Shown here: piece after piece, positions 1 to 5,878 of the stretch
Layout of the letters: each line of letters begins with the position of its first letter
How positions within the stretch are numbered: position 1 is the first letter of the stretch
NCBI GenBank assembly: GCA_013140935.1
Contig: JABFSD010001135.1
Coordinates: 1 to 5,878 of the forward strand
Direction: 5' to 3'
From: Acidobacteriota bacterium
GTDB lineage: Bacteria > Acidobacteriota > Blastocatellia > RBC074
Length of the DNA stretch: 5,878 nucleotides
Program-made: the position numbers and the translations under genes
The notes under the pieces: generated by a model
The model's database searches: none
What the model was told of the DNA's origin: nothing
What the model saw: only the letters and a program-made list of their open reading frames with translations

Positions 1-411
1 CCAAAAAGAACGGCGGGATTCAATCAGCAAAAATATGTAGACCTGCTCACGCTCGCCGTGCCGGTCGTGATTGCGTCTGAGGCGGAATATAACAAGACGA
101 TGAAAGCTCTTGATCCGCTCATCGCCAAGCCGGAAGACAAGCTGACGCCGGAAGAAAGCCGCTTGTTGGATTTGCTCTCAACGTTGGCCGAAGCGTGGGA
201 AGAAAAGCATCACCAGATTCCAGAAGCGCCCGGACATCGCATCCTGCAACATTACATGGAAATTCGCGGCTTGAAGCAGACCGACTTGCAACCGATTTTA
301 GGTTCGCGCGGCGTCACCTCAGAAATCGTCAACGGCAAGCGCACGATCACGAAACAGCAAGCCAGAGCGTTGGGCGCACTGTTCAACATCTCACCTGCCG
401 TATTCATTTGA
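1..411 (+). CDS. HigA-type HTH antitoxin / transcriptional regulator, 5'-truncated by window edge
   Basis: The frame is open from base 1, and 136 residues are visible before the TGA at 409-411. The GTG at 58 could be read as a start, but the preceding codons (FNQQKYVDLL) match the N-terminal part usual in COG5499 HigA-like antitoxins, so the true start lies left of the window. The N-terminal half is acidic and helical. The last 58 residues form a Cro/C1-type helix-turn-helix: LKQTDLQPILGS, then VTSEIVNGKRTIT, ending in ALFNISPAVFI, which is the family signature. In higBA modules the product binds the HigB mRNA-interferase toxin and represses its own promoter. HigB normally precedes higA and would lie outside the window; whether it exists here is unknown. 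The stop is 5 nt before the next gene, which suggests co-transcription with fmt. Family assignment is firm. A role as an active antitoxin, rather than a solitary regulator, is inference. Confidence 0.85.
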   Translation, partial: PKRTAGFNQQKYVDLLTLAVPVVIASEAEYNKTMKALDPLIAKPEDKLTPEESRLLDLLSTLAEAWEEKHHQIPEAPGHRILQHYMEIRGLKQTDLQPILGSRGVTSEIVNGKRTITKQQARALGALFNISPAVFI

Positions 412-416
412 GCGCA

Positions 417-764
417 ATGAAACGACGCCCAGAAAAAGCCTTTTGCCTGTTGGTCACGGGCCATTACGCGAACGAGAACGAAGCCTTGCACGCGTTGCGC
501 GATCCGTTTATCGAAGACTGGGTTGAGCAAACCGGACGCTTTCGCATACACCAACTCGATTCGCTGATGATCGCGGCGGGCGTAGCCTTAGGCCATCTCA
601 TCATCGAACAAACCGATGAGAATGAGTTCGTAATCAAAAGCCGCGACCCGAATCATCCACTGACCGCGCGCAAGGCGTTCAAAGTAGCCGAAGCCTTGCG
701 CTATCAGGCGATGTTTGACGAAGTGGAAATTGTACCGCTAGACGAAGAAGGTGACATCGAATGA
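417..764 (+). CDS. Uncharacterised 115-residue protein between HigA-like gene and fmt
   Basis: I do not recognise this family. The ATG at 417 is preferred over in-frame upstream codons because those lie inside the HTH gene and encode an arginine-rich, low-plausibility peptide. The protein starts [23 protein letters not shown] and ends in an acidic tail ([13 protein letters not shown]). The middle, [20 protein letters not shown], is hydrophobic but interrupted by H, Q and D, so it looks like a buried helix rather than a membrane span. No signal peptide, metal-binding cluster or DNA-binding motif is visible. Composition is soluble and globular, with a net acidic C-terminal half. The gene begins 5 nt after the HTH gene and its TGA overlaps the fmt ATG (ATGA), so it is very likely translated with both. 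No clear Shine-Dalgarno precedes it, and reinitiation from the upstream stop is plausible. It does not resemble HigB or RelE toxins, and I assign no function. Confidence 0.7.
   Translation: MKRRPEKAFCLLVTGHYANENEALHALRDPFIEDWVEQTGRFRIHQLDSLMIAAGVALGHLIIEQTDENEFVIKSRDPNHPLTARKAFKVAEALRYQAMFDEVEIVPLDEEGDIE
746..753 (+). promoter_or_regulatory. Strong Shine-Dalgarno for fmt
   Basis: AGAAGGTG matches the anti-SD complement AGGAGGTG at 7 of 8 positions and lies 7 nt before the ATG at 761. It sits inside the last codons of the upstream gene, so fmt can initiate efficiently despite the 4-nt overlap. This supports 761 as the fmt start. Confidence 0.75.
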
Positions 765-1693
765 AACTGATTTTTATGGGTACGCCGGAATTTGCCGTAC
801 CTTCATTGCGAGAGTTGATCGCGGCGGGGCATGAAATCCTCGCCGTCTTCACGCAGCCCGACAAACCCGTAGGCCGCAAGCAAATCATCACGCCTCCGCC
901 AGTGAAAGTGTTCGCGTTGGAACACGGCTTGACGGTGCATCAGCCTACGAAAATCAAAACGCCTGAAGCGCGCACCTGGCTTGAGCCGCTGTTTCAATCC
1001 GCCGACGCAGGCATTGTCGCCGCTTACGGACGCATCCTGCCCGACTGGATGTTGGCGGCTCCGACACGCGGTTGCATCAACGTACACTCTTCCCTGCTCC
1101 CGAAATATCGCGGCGCGGCTCCGATCAATTGGGCGATTGCGAATGGCGAGCGCGAAACCGGCGTGACGATCATGAAGATGGATGTGGGGATGGATACGGG
1201 CGATGTTTTGCAAATGGCGGTGACGCCGATTGGCTCAACAGAAACCGCCGCCGAACTCACACCGCGACTGGCTGAGATCGGCGCGAAGCTGTTGGTTGAT
1301 ACGTTAAGCCGACTCGATGAAATCACGCCGCAAGCACAAGACCATAGCGCCGCAACGCACGCGCCGATGTTGAAACGCGAAGACGGACTGGTTGATTGGA
1401 CGATAACCGCGCCACAAATCGAAGCACGGCAACGCGGCTTCACGCCGTTTCCGGGTTGTTACACGATGTTAGGCGAACAGCGTTTGGAACTCATCGCGTT
1501 GCAAATCGAAGCGACGGCCACAACCTCAGCGCCCGCCACCGTCACCGAAATCATAAAAGACAGCTTTGTGGTAGCCTGTGGCAACGGCTCGCAATTGCGC
1601 GTCACACAAGTTCAACCCGCAGGCAAAAAAGTTATGCCTGCGCGCGACTTTCTGAACGGCGCGAAGCTCGCTGTAGGAACCCAACTCAAATGA
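761..1693 (+). CDS. fmt: Methionyl-tRNA formyltransferase
   Basis: It transfers a formyl group from 10-formyl-tetrahydrofolate to the amino group of Met-tRNAfMet in the cytoplasm, preparing the initiator tRNA. The 310 residues are close to the usual length of about 315. The N-terminal Rossmann-like formyltransferase domain opens with [16 protein letters not shown] (residues 1-16), followed by the PDKPVGRK segment (33-40) in the loop region that contacts the tRNA acceptor stem. The catalytic centre is intact: Asn107 and His109 in [17 protein letters not shown], and Asp145 in MDVGMDTGD. The C-terminal OB-like domain starts near residue 205 (KREDGLVDW) and contains FTPFPGCYT and [17 protein letters not shown]. 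The start is the ATG overlapping the previous stop, backed by a strong Shine-Dalgarno. The stop overlaps the rsmB ATG by 4 nt. The common partner def (peptide deformylase) is not directly upstream. Function is near certain. Confidence 0.98.
   Translation: MKLIFMGTPEFAVPSLRELIAAGHEILAVFTQPDKPVGRKQIITPPPVKVFALEHGLTVHQPTKIKTPEARTWLEPLFQSADAGIVAAYGRILPDWMLAAPTRGCINVHSSLLPKYRGAAPINWAIANGERETGVTIMKMDVGMDTGDVLQMAVTPIGSTETAAELTPRLAEIGAKLLVDTLSRLDEITPQAQDHSAATHAPMLKREDGLVDWTITAPQIEARQRGFTPFPGCYTMLGEQRLELIALQIEATATTSAPATVTEIIKDSFVVACGNGSQLRVTQVQPAGKKVMPARDFLNGAKLAVGTQLK
1675..1678 (+). promoter_or_regulatory. Candidate ribosome-binding site for rsmB
   Basis: AGGA lies 11 nt before the ATG at 1690, inside the end of fmt. 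The spacing is slightly long. The ATGA overlap with the fmt stop suggests that termination-reinitiation coupling contributes as well. Confidence 0.4.
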
Positions 1694-3171
1694 ATAAAAC
1701 TGCGCGATTGATTCGCCGCCCCAAACCGCAAATAAATAACGACGAACCAACCCAACCCACAACCCCGCCGCCCGACGTTGCGCCCGCGCGTCGCGCAGCC
1801 TTCGACGTGCTGATGCGCGTCGGGAACGAAGACGCTTATGCCAGCAATCTGCTGGCTTCTGAGCAATACAATTCCCTTTCACGCGAAGATCACGGCTTGC
1901 TCAATGAGTTGGTGTTAGGCGTGTTGCGTTGGCAGCGCAGCCTGGACTTGTTGATCGAACGTTATGCCCAACGCCCCGTCAATCAACTCGATCCCGAAGT
2001 CGTGCTGGCTTTGCGATTGGCGTTATATCAAGTGCGTTTTCTCTCGCGCATTCCTGCGCACGCCGCGCTCAACGAATCGGTCAACCTCGTTAAGCTGCAC
2101 GCAAAAGATTACGCCGCGTCGTTTGTGAATGGTGTATTGCGTTCGGCCACGCGCGATGCCGAAACCCCGATGTCAGAAATTTATGCGCGCGTACCCAACG
2201 AACTCGCGCGCGCCGGATTCGCGCTCTCGCATCCGTCGTGGCTGTTGAAACGCTGGCAGGCGCGACTCGGCGAACCCGTGACTTATAAACTCGCGCAAAC
2301 CAACAATACGCCGCCACGCATCGCGTTCCGCTTTAACGAGACGCAGGCTCCGGTTGAGCAAACGAGCAAATGGCTCGCGCAACAAGGCATTGAGACGCGC
2401 ACGTCCATCATTGCTCCGCAAGCACAAGTCATCACCAGCGGTTCGCTCAGCGGGCAAGCCGACCCGCTAAAAAACGGCGCGCTTTATGTGCAAGATGAAG
2501 CCTCGCAACTCGTAGCCCACTTAACTGTTCATTCTATCCGCAATCCCAAAGCTGAAATTGCAAGCCCGCGCATTTTGGATTTGTGCGCCGCGCCCGGCAG
2601 CAAAGCCTTGATGATGGCTGCGCTCGCGCCTGACGCTGACATATTCGCCAACGATCTTTACGCTCATCGCTTGCGTACGCTTGACGAATTGCGCGAACGC
2701 TTAGGCATCGTGAACATCCTGTCACAACAAAACGACGCGACCGGCGAACTGCCCGCCAAGTGGCAAGCGCGTTTTGACGCAGTGTTGCTCGACGCACCGT
2801 GTTCGGGTTTGGGTACGTTGCAACGCCATCCCGAAATCAAATGGCGCATAACTGAAAGCAAGCTGAAAGAATTGTCTGAATTGCAAAGCACGTTGCTGGC
2901 AAATGCGCTGCGTTGCGTTAAGCCCGAAGGCACGCTGGTTTATTCAGTTTGTTCGACCGAACTCGAAGAAGGCGAAGAAGTCATTGCTAAGTTGCTCGCT
3001 GAAAATCCAAACTGGCGCGACATCACCGCCGAACGCCTGACCGCACTCGGTTTGAATGCCCAAAATTTTTTGACCGAAGGGCACGGCGCGCGCACCTGGC
3101 CGCATCAGCACGATTGCGAAGGCTTCTACTTCTGCGTTCTGCAACAACAACAAAACACTGACAATGCTTAA
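1690..3171 (+). CDS. rsmB: 16S rRNA (cytosine-C5) methyltransferase RsmB/Sun
   Basis: It makes m5C in 16S rRNA (C967 in E. coli numbering) using S-adenosylmethionine. There are 493 residues from the ATG overlapping the fmt stop; in-frame sequence further upstream is out-of-frame fmt and is rejected. After a Pro/Thr-rich tail (about residues 1-31) comes a NusB-like RNA-binding domain (about 32-155, with [11 protein letters not shown]). The C-terminal Rossmann methyltransferase domain has motif [10 protein letters not shown] (297-305), motif II acidic residue Asp322 in ANDLYAHRL, motif IV DAPCSG with Cys371, and motif VI SVCS with Cys421. The two cysteines are those used by RNA m5C enzymes for product release and covalent catalysis, and their 50-residue spacing equals that in E. 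coli RsmB as I recall it. Motif I has GSK where GGK is common. The protein is longer than the usual 430-450 residues, partly through the N-terminal tail. It ends in a QQQQ-rich stretch and overlaps the next gene by 8 nt. Confidence 0.96.
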   Translation: MNKTARLIRRPKPQINNDEPTQPTTPPPDVAPARRAAFDVLMRVGNEDAYASNLLASEQYNSLSREDHGLLNELVLGVLRWQRSLDLLIERYAQRPVNQLDPEVVLALRLALYQVRFLSRIPAHAALNESVNLVKLHAKDYAASFVNGVLRSATRDAETPMSEIYARVPNELARAGFALSHPSWLLKRWQARLGEPVTYKLAQTNNTPPRIAFRFNETQAPVEQTSKWLAQQGIETRTSIIAPQAQVITSGSLSGQADPLKNGALYVQDEASQLVAHLTVHSIRNPKAEIASPRILDLCAAPGSKALMMAALAPDADIFANDLYAHRLRTLDELRERLGIVNILSQQNDATGELPAKWQARFDAVLLDAPCSGLGTLQRHPEIKWRITESKLKELSELQSTLLANALRCVKPEGTLVYSVCSTELEEGEEVIAKLLAENPNWRDITAERLTALGLNAQNFLTEGHGARTWPHQHDCEGFYFCVLQQQQNTDNA

Positions 3172-4246
3172 TTACGTTTTGCGCAAAGGCTTGAACGTTC
3201 CGACCGTAACCATCCTCGACGATGCTGCGCGCGTCATCGAAGACCAACAACGCCGCGTCTTCCGCCACGTCATTCAAAACGGATTCGGCGCAGATGTCAT
3301 TTTCGCCAACGGTACGACGGGCGAATGGAACCGCATCACGAACGCCGAACGTCAGCGCGTGATGCAGATCGCCGTAGACGAAACCCAACAAATCAACACA
3401 GAGCTTTTCACCGCCGGACGCATGCCCGTCGAAGTGTGGTGTGGCCTCAACGGCGACACCAAACAAGAAGTATTGGAGAACCTGGACCTCGCCTTGCAAC
3501 TCAACGCCGATGCCGCCGTGATTGCTCCGCTGGCGATTCAGGACTTGAACGAAAACGATCTAGTGCGTTTCTTTCAACGCGACCTCAACGACTTGCTCGA
3601 ACGCGCGCCGCAACCGATTCCCGTGTTCCTTTACGACAACGCAGACATCAACGCCGCCGGTAGAACCGACCACATTCGCACGCATCTCGTGAAAGAGTTG
3701 AGCCGCCTGCCGTGGGTTTATGGCATCAAGGTTTCAGCTGCGCGGCAGGTGTTGGGCAATTACACAAAGGCCGCGATGCACTTTAAGCAACCGGGCGAGT
3801 GGGGCATTTACATCGGCAATGCAGGTTTGATCTTTGAGTGGTATCGGCCTACGGGACGCTTGCGCGCGAGTTGGAATGAATTTCTGCTGAACGATACGTT
3901 GCCCATCGGCGTCATCTCAGGCCCCGGCAATGTGCTGCCGCGCGAATGGCAAAAAGCCTGGCGCGTCTGTTGGGCCGGCGACGAAGAACTCACAGACCTT
4001 TATCAATCGGTCTGCGAACAATTCGAGCAGGCGTGTTTCTTTCAGGAAGGCTCGCAAAAAGTTGGCAAGCTGCTGGCTTGTTTCAAATACGCGTTGATGC
4101 TGGACGGCGTGATTGAAAGCAGTGGCGTCGCGCCGGGTACGCCAGCGTTGACGAGCGAACAGCAAAGCCAATTCAAAGAATGGCATCTGACGCTGCGCGA
4201 TGATCGCGCGCGGAAGCTACCTGCGTTGTGGCAAACGAAAACTTGA
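3164..4246 (+). CDS. DapA/NanA-superfamily class I aldolase, substrate unknown
   Basis: A (beta/alpha)8-barrel lyase of the dihydrodipicolinate synthase / N-acetylneuraminate lyase superfamily, which condenses or cleaves pyruvate-type keto acids through a lysine Schiff base. Visible landmarks are the carboxylate-binding loop NGTTGE (residues 49-54), Tyr157 in PVFLYDNAD, Schiff-base Lys189 in YGIKVSA, and [11 protein letters not shown] (249-259), which aligns with the family's G-x-I-S...N-x-x-P segment. At 360 residues it is longer than the usual 290-300, with extra sequence around 72-92 and a longer C-terminal end. The position equivalent to Arg138 of E. coli DapA (YNVPSR) reads YDNADI, so a true dihydrodipicolinate synthase is unlikely. 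A sugar-acid aldolase or another pyruvate aldolase is more plausible. No good Shine-Dalgarno precedes the ATG; the 8-nt overlap with rsmB suggests translational coupling. Superfamily is firm, substrate is not determined. Confidence 0.85.
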   Translation: MLNYVLRKGLNVPTVTILDDAARVIEDQQRRVFRHVIQNGFGADVIFANGTTGEWNRITNAERQRVMQIAVDETQQINTELFTAGRMPVEVWCGLNGDTKQEVLENLDLALQLNADAAVIAPLAIQDLNENDLVRFFQRDLNDLLERAPQPIPVFLYDNADINAAGRTDHIRTHLVKELSRLPWVYGIKVSAARQVLGNYTKAAMHFKQPGEWGIYIGNAGLIFEWYRPTGRLRASWNEFLLNDTLPIGVISGPGNVLPREWQKAWRVCWAGDEELTDLYQSVCEQFEQACFFQEGSQKVGKLLACFKYALMLDGVIESSGVAPGTPALTSEQQSQFKEWHLTLRDDRARKLPALWQTKT

Positions 4247-4251
4247 TAGCA

Positions 4252-4713
4252 TCACGCCTTCAGTCGCGGATCGAATTTGAATGGAACTGGTGATGCAATC
4301 TGAAGCAAAGAGAATTCGGCGTGTTGTGGGTTAATCAGATAATTGCATTCAGACGGAATGATGGCGGAAGGAACCTGTAAAACCAATGACTGGTCTTGCC
4401 TTATCCACTCATCACCTAACTCACGCGTAAACACAGGCGAGTCTTCGGCTGCCCAATTGTTAGGCAAAGATTCCAACGAAATTCTTTCAATCGAAACACG
4501 AGGCGGGACTGTGAGTGCAAAGCTGATGTAATCATCCGGCAAGGTTTGCGCCGAGAAATGCACCAGACATTCCAACGCCGCCAACGACAAACTTTCAGCC
4601 GCGTAAACCACAGACACGCCGCGTGAGTTCCAGCGCCCGCCTGCGATGCTCGCGCCGATGCCGGTGAAGGCCGTGGTTTGATGGCGAGCGCTGCAGAGGC
4701 GATAGAGTTCCAT
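4252..4713 (-). CDS. RES-domain toxin (NAD+-degrading family) of a RES-Xre toxin-antitoxin pair
   Basis: 153 residues, a usual size for RES toxins. The start is the ATG at 4713-4711, giving MELYRL, which matches the family N-terminus; the longer in-frame extension lies inside the antitoxin gene and is rejected. Family landmarks in order are Arg5 in LYRL, Arg27 in GGRWNSRG, Tyr37 in VVYAAE, Glu48 in SLAALECLVH, and Ser116 in VLQVPSAIIPSECNYLINPQH. These include the Arg, Glu and Ser that give the domain its name, so it appears catalytically intact. Characterised members (MbcT of M. tuberculosis, RES toxin of Pseudomonas putida) deplete cellular NAD+. Its ATG overlaps the antitoxin stop by one base (TGATG), the standard antitoxin-then-toxin order. 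The distal half is low in GC (109 G+C in 240 bases at 4261-4500 by hand count) against about 60% in nearby housekeeping genes, suggesting transfer. Confidence 0.93.
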   Translation of the reverse strand: MELYRLCSARHQTTAFTGIGASIAGGRWNSRGVSVVYAAESLSLAALECLVHFSAQTLPDDYISFALTVPPRVSIERISLESLPNNWAAEDSPVFTRELGDEWIRQDQSLVLQVPSAIIPSECNYLINPQHAEFSLLQIASPVPFKFDPRLKA

Positions 4714-5147
4714 CAACTGAAGACCCCGTGTTCGATACGAATGAGAACGTCTTCCACTCGCCTGGCTCCTTCGTCCGTATCGAGCAAGGAAAGCGGTGTC
4801 TGCATTCCTAAAGCGCGGTTCGGTTCTTTCAACCACAAGCTGGCCTTTTCACGCGAGCCAAAGGTTTCTTCAGTGCGTGCGATCATCCGCGCCAAACGAT
4901 AGAGGCGGTCTGACTCTACGGCGTTCAGGCGGCTGTCGGCGTTGCGCCGCGCCCAGGTGCGCTGAGAAACAGCGATGACTCGTTGAGCAAATTCGTCAGA
5001 GAGGTCGTAAAGGCGTTTCAGATGCAACAGGGCGGAAAAACTGATTCCGCGTTGAATCAGCGGGCTTAAGGTTTGCGTGCGTTTGGCTCCTGCGCCTAGC
5101 GCCTTCGTTCCGCCTAAAATTTCTATGATGCGTTCGCTTTCTGTCAT
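4713..5147 (-). CDS. Xre/MbcA/ParS-type antitoxin (DUF2384 toxin-binding domain)
   Basis: 144 residues. The ATG at 5147-5145 is chosen because GGGAGA lies 5 nt upstream and the product then begins MTESERIIEILGG; an in-frame extension to 5210 would run through the promoter region. The N-terminal part (about 10-75) is the Xre-like DNA-binding region, with GISFSALLHLKRLYDLSDEF followed by ISQRT-like VSQRTWARR. From about residue 76 comes the MbcA/ParS toxin-binding domain, with ESDRLYRLARMIARTEETFG, WLKEPNRALG, TPLSLLDTDEGARRVEDVL and a C-terminal RIEHGVFS. In solved complexes of this family the C-terminal tail reaches into the RES active site and blocks NAD+ access. The protein should neutralise the downstream RES toxin and repress its own promoter. 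It shares a 1-nt overlap with the toxin start. Confidence 0.93.
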   Translation of the reverse strand: MTESERIIEILGGTKALGAGAKRTQTLSPLIQRGISFSALLHLKRLYDLSDEFAQRVIAVSQRTWARRNADSRLNAVESDRLYRLARMIARTEETFGSREKASLWLKEPNRALGMQTPLSLLDTDEGARRVEDVLIRIEHGVFS

Positions 5148-5148
5148 A

Positions 5149-5185
5149 ACTTTCTCCCGTTTTTTGATCGGCAACGGCGCAAAGT
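5149..5185 (-). repeat. Imperfect inverted repeat upstream of antitoxin; candidate operator or mRNA hairpin
   Basis: The arms are 5173-5185 (minus strand ACTTTGCGCCGTT) and 5149-5161 (AACGGGAGAAAGT). Each arm is 13 bp and they match at 10 of 13 positions; only the central three bases of each arm differ. The loop is 11 nt (5162-5172), and the arm centres are about 24 bp apart, a little over two helical turns. The repeat lies between a possible -10 element and the antitoxin ATG and contains the Shine-Dalgarno. Two readings fit: a paired operator for the Xre-type antitoxin, which typically autoregulates, or an RNA stem of two 5-bp helices around an internal loop that holds the ribosome-binding site. 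The repeat is directly visible; the role is inferred. Confidence 0.5.
5153..5158 (-). promoter_or_regulatory. Shine-Dalgarno of the antitoxin gene
   Basis: GGGAGA on the minus strand lies 5 nt before the ATG at 5147. It decides the antitoxin start, and it falls within one arm of the inverted repeat at 5149-5185, so its accessibility may be controlled. Confidence 0.7.
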
Positions 5186-5210
5186 CTATTACCGACTGCA
5201 CGGAACGCAA
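5183..5210 (-). promoter_or_regulatory. Weak sigma70-like promoter candidate for the antitoxin-toxin pair
   Basis: On the minus strand TTGCGT (5210-5205) and TAGACT (5188-5183) are separated by 16 bp. They match TTGACA at about 3 of 6 and TATAAT at 4 of 6 positions. It sits in the only intergenic gap of the minus-strand block, and its -10 touches the inverted repeat, as expected if a repressor bound there. A match this weak can occur by chance. Confidence 0.3.
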
Positions 5211-5226
5211 ACCGCCAAGCTGAAAG

Positions 5227-5878
5227 CTACTTGATCTGCCGCGTAATCGTCAGATCGGTAATCGCCCGATCCTCCGCCAGCAACAACGCCTTGCTCAAAA
5301 TGATCGAAAGCATGTTATCGCCCTCGAACGGCAGAAAGACGTTGGTGCCCAGATCCGCCGTACCGCGCGCGGGCACGATGCAAAGATATTGATCGTTCGG
5401 TTCCATCAGGATGTTGCCGCTGCCGAGATGGATTTTGTAAGTGCGAATGTCGCCGCGCACGACCAGAAAGCGGTCGCTCAGTTGGCAGCGATCGGCGATC
5501 TTCAGTCGCGGAATCACGCGCTCCAACACTTGCTTGCGCGTAGCCGCCGAGGCAGTCAATTCGCCGAACGAATAGCTTTGCCAGTAATCGCGTTGCGCGC
5601 CGTCGCGTCCGGCGTCGCGCCAGCCGGGGTCGTTGGCTACGCTGGCGACGCCGACGAAAAGGTCTACGTCGCGCATGATTTCTGAGAAGATGAGCGGCGG
5701 AATTTGATCGAGCGGCAACGGCTCGCGCACCGCTTCCCCGCTTCTCCAATAAGTCGCAGCGTAACCTCCGCCGCCTGCATGCCCGGTATTCACGGGCGCA
5801 TCCATTGCATAAAAACGCACCTGATCGGTTGAGAGATAAAGAAAGGTGCCGGTCTCATTCGTATCCACGCCGTATTCC
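5227..5878 (-). CDS. C-terminal part of a DUF4132 (MolR/YehI-like) protein, truncated by window edge
   Basis: The frame stays open to the right edge, so the gene starts outside the window; the GTG at 5868 is an internal valine, since codons for E, Y and G precede it without a stop. About 216 C-terminal residues are visible, ending at the TAG at 5229-5227. They carry the conserved end of DUF4132 proteins: DQVRFY, LFVGVASVANDPGW, YSFGELTASAATRK, the highly conserved YKIHLGSGNILMEPNDQYLCIV stretch, and LPFEGDNMLSIILSKALLLAED followed by ITDLTITRQIK. Full-length members are large cytoplasmic proteins, often with an N-terminal WGR domain, and their biochemical function is not established. No membrane segment is visible. 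The gene lies 79 bp upstream of the RES-Xre pair on the same strand, and read-through into that pair is possible because no terminator is evident between them. Confidence 0.85.
   Translation of the reverse strand, partial: EYGVDTNETGTFLYLSTDQVRFYAMDAPVNTGHAGGGGYAATYWRSGEAVREPLPLDQIPPLIFSEIMRDVDLFVGVASVANDPGWRDAGRDGAQRDYWQSYSFGELTASAATRKQVLERVIPRLKIADRCQLSDRFLVVRGDIRTYKIHLGSGNILMEPNDQYLCIVPARGTADLGTNVFLPFEGDNMLSIILSKALLLAEDRAITDLTITRQIK

Noticed and set aside
58..411. GTG at 58 as the true start of the HTH antitoxin
   Set aside because: The frame is open to base 1 and the residues before the GTG fit the HigA-like family N-terminus, so the gene is more likely cut by the window edge.
195..416. 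N-terminal extension of the small unknown protein
   Set aside because: It lies entirely inside the HTH gene in another frame and encodes an Arg/His/Ser-rich peptide typical of a shadow reading frame.
1396..1689. N-terminal extension of RsmB
   Set aside because: It is out-of-frame fmt coding sequence; the ATG at 1690 gives the expected protein.
3140..3157. CAA-rich stretch as a microsatellite repeat
   Set aside because: It is short and simply encodes the QQQQ-rich end of RsmB.
3325..3663. Arg-rich open frame inside the aldolase gene
   Set aside because: Composition is typical of a frame-shifted reading of a GC-rich gene; the aldolase frame is clearly the coding one.
3164..4246. Annotation of the aldolase as dapA
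   Set aside because: The arginine equivalent to E. coli DapA Arg138 is absent and length and context differ, so lysine biosynthesis cannot be supported.
4714..4836. N-terminal extension of the RES toxin
   Set aside because: It overlaps the antitoxin C-terminal coding region; the family begins at MELYRL, and TGATG coupling explains the start.
4343..4902. Plus-strand open frames opposite the toxin and antitoxin
   Set aside because: They are antisense shadows of two well-supported genes and have no family resemblance.
5160..5165. T6 run as a plus-strand terminator
   Set aside because: There is no stem immediately before it on the plus strand and no plus-strand gene leading into it; it is part of the minus-strand leader.
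5148..5210. N-terminal extension of the antitoxin
   Set aside because: It has no ribosome-binding site of its own; the ATG at 5147 has GGGAGA at proper spacing, and family members begin near there.
5315..5749. Arg/Ala-rich minus-strand frame inside the DUF4132 gene
   Set aside because: It is a shadow of the conserved DUF4132 frame.

Overview
The window (about 5.9 kb) is dense bacterial chromosome with two convergent gene blocks and almost no non-coding DNA. GC is moderately high: hand counts of single 60-base lines in fmt, the aldolase gene and the DUF4132 gene give about 60-62%. No rRNA, tRNA, insertion sequence or CRISPR is visible. Nothing fixes the taxon. The fmt-rsmB pair is broadly bacterial, and a GC-rich soil lineage such as Acidobacteriota is only a guess.

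Left block, plus strand, 1-4246. Five genes run head to tail with gaps of 5 nt or less or with overlaps: (1) the 3' part of a HigA-type HTH antitoxin, (2) an unrecognised 115-residue protein, (3) fmt, methionyl-tRNA formyltransferase, (4) rsmB, 16S rRNA m5C methyltransferase, and (5) a divergent DapA/NanA-family class I aldolase. The last three junctions are overlaps of 4, 4 and 8 nt, so this looks like one translationally coupled operon. The fmt-rsmB core is a common housekeeping arrangement (initiator tRNA formylation and ribosome methylation). The usual partner def is not directly upstream; an antitoxin-like regulator and an unknown protein sit there instead.

Right block, minus strand, 5878-4252. 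The C-terminal end of a large DUF4132 (MolR/YehI-like) protein comes first. After a 79-bp gap follows a complete Xre/MbcA-ParS-type antitoxin, overlapped by one base (TGATG) with a RES-domain toxin. RES toxins of this family degrade NAD+. The gap holds a good ribosome-binding site, a weak promoter candidate and a 13-bp inverted repeat (10 of 13 matching) that reaches into the ribosome-binding site. It is a candidate autoregulatory operator or RNA hairpin.

The blocks converge with only 5 bp between the aldolase and RES stop codons. The distal half of the RES gene is clearly lower in GC (about 45%) than its surroundings, which fits the toxin-antitoxin pair being a later arrival. I see no wholly new multi-gene system. 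The points most worth a second look are the antitoxin and unknown protein coupled to fmt, the atypical aldolase, and the RES-Xre module with its inverted repeat beside a DUF4132 gene.
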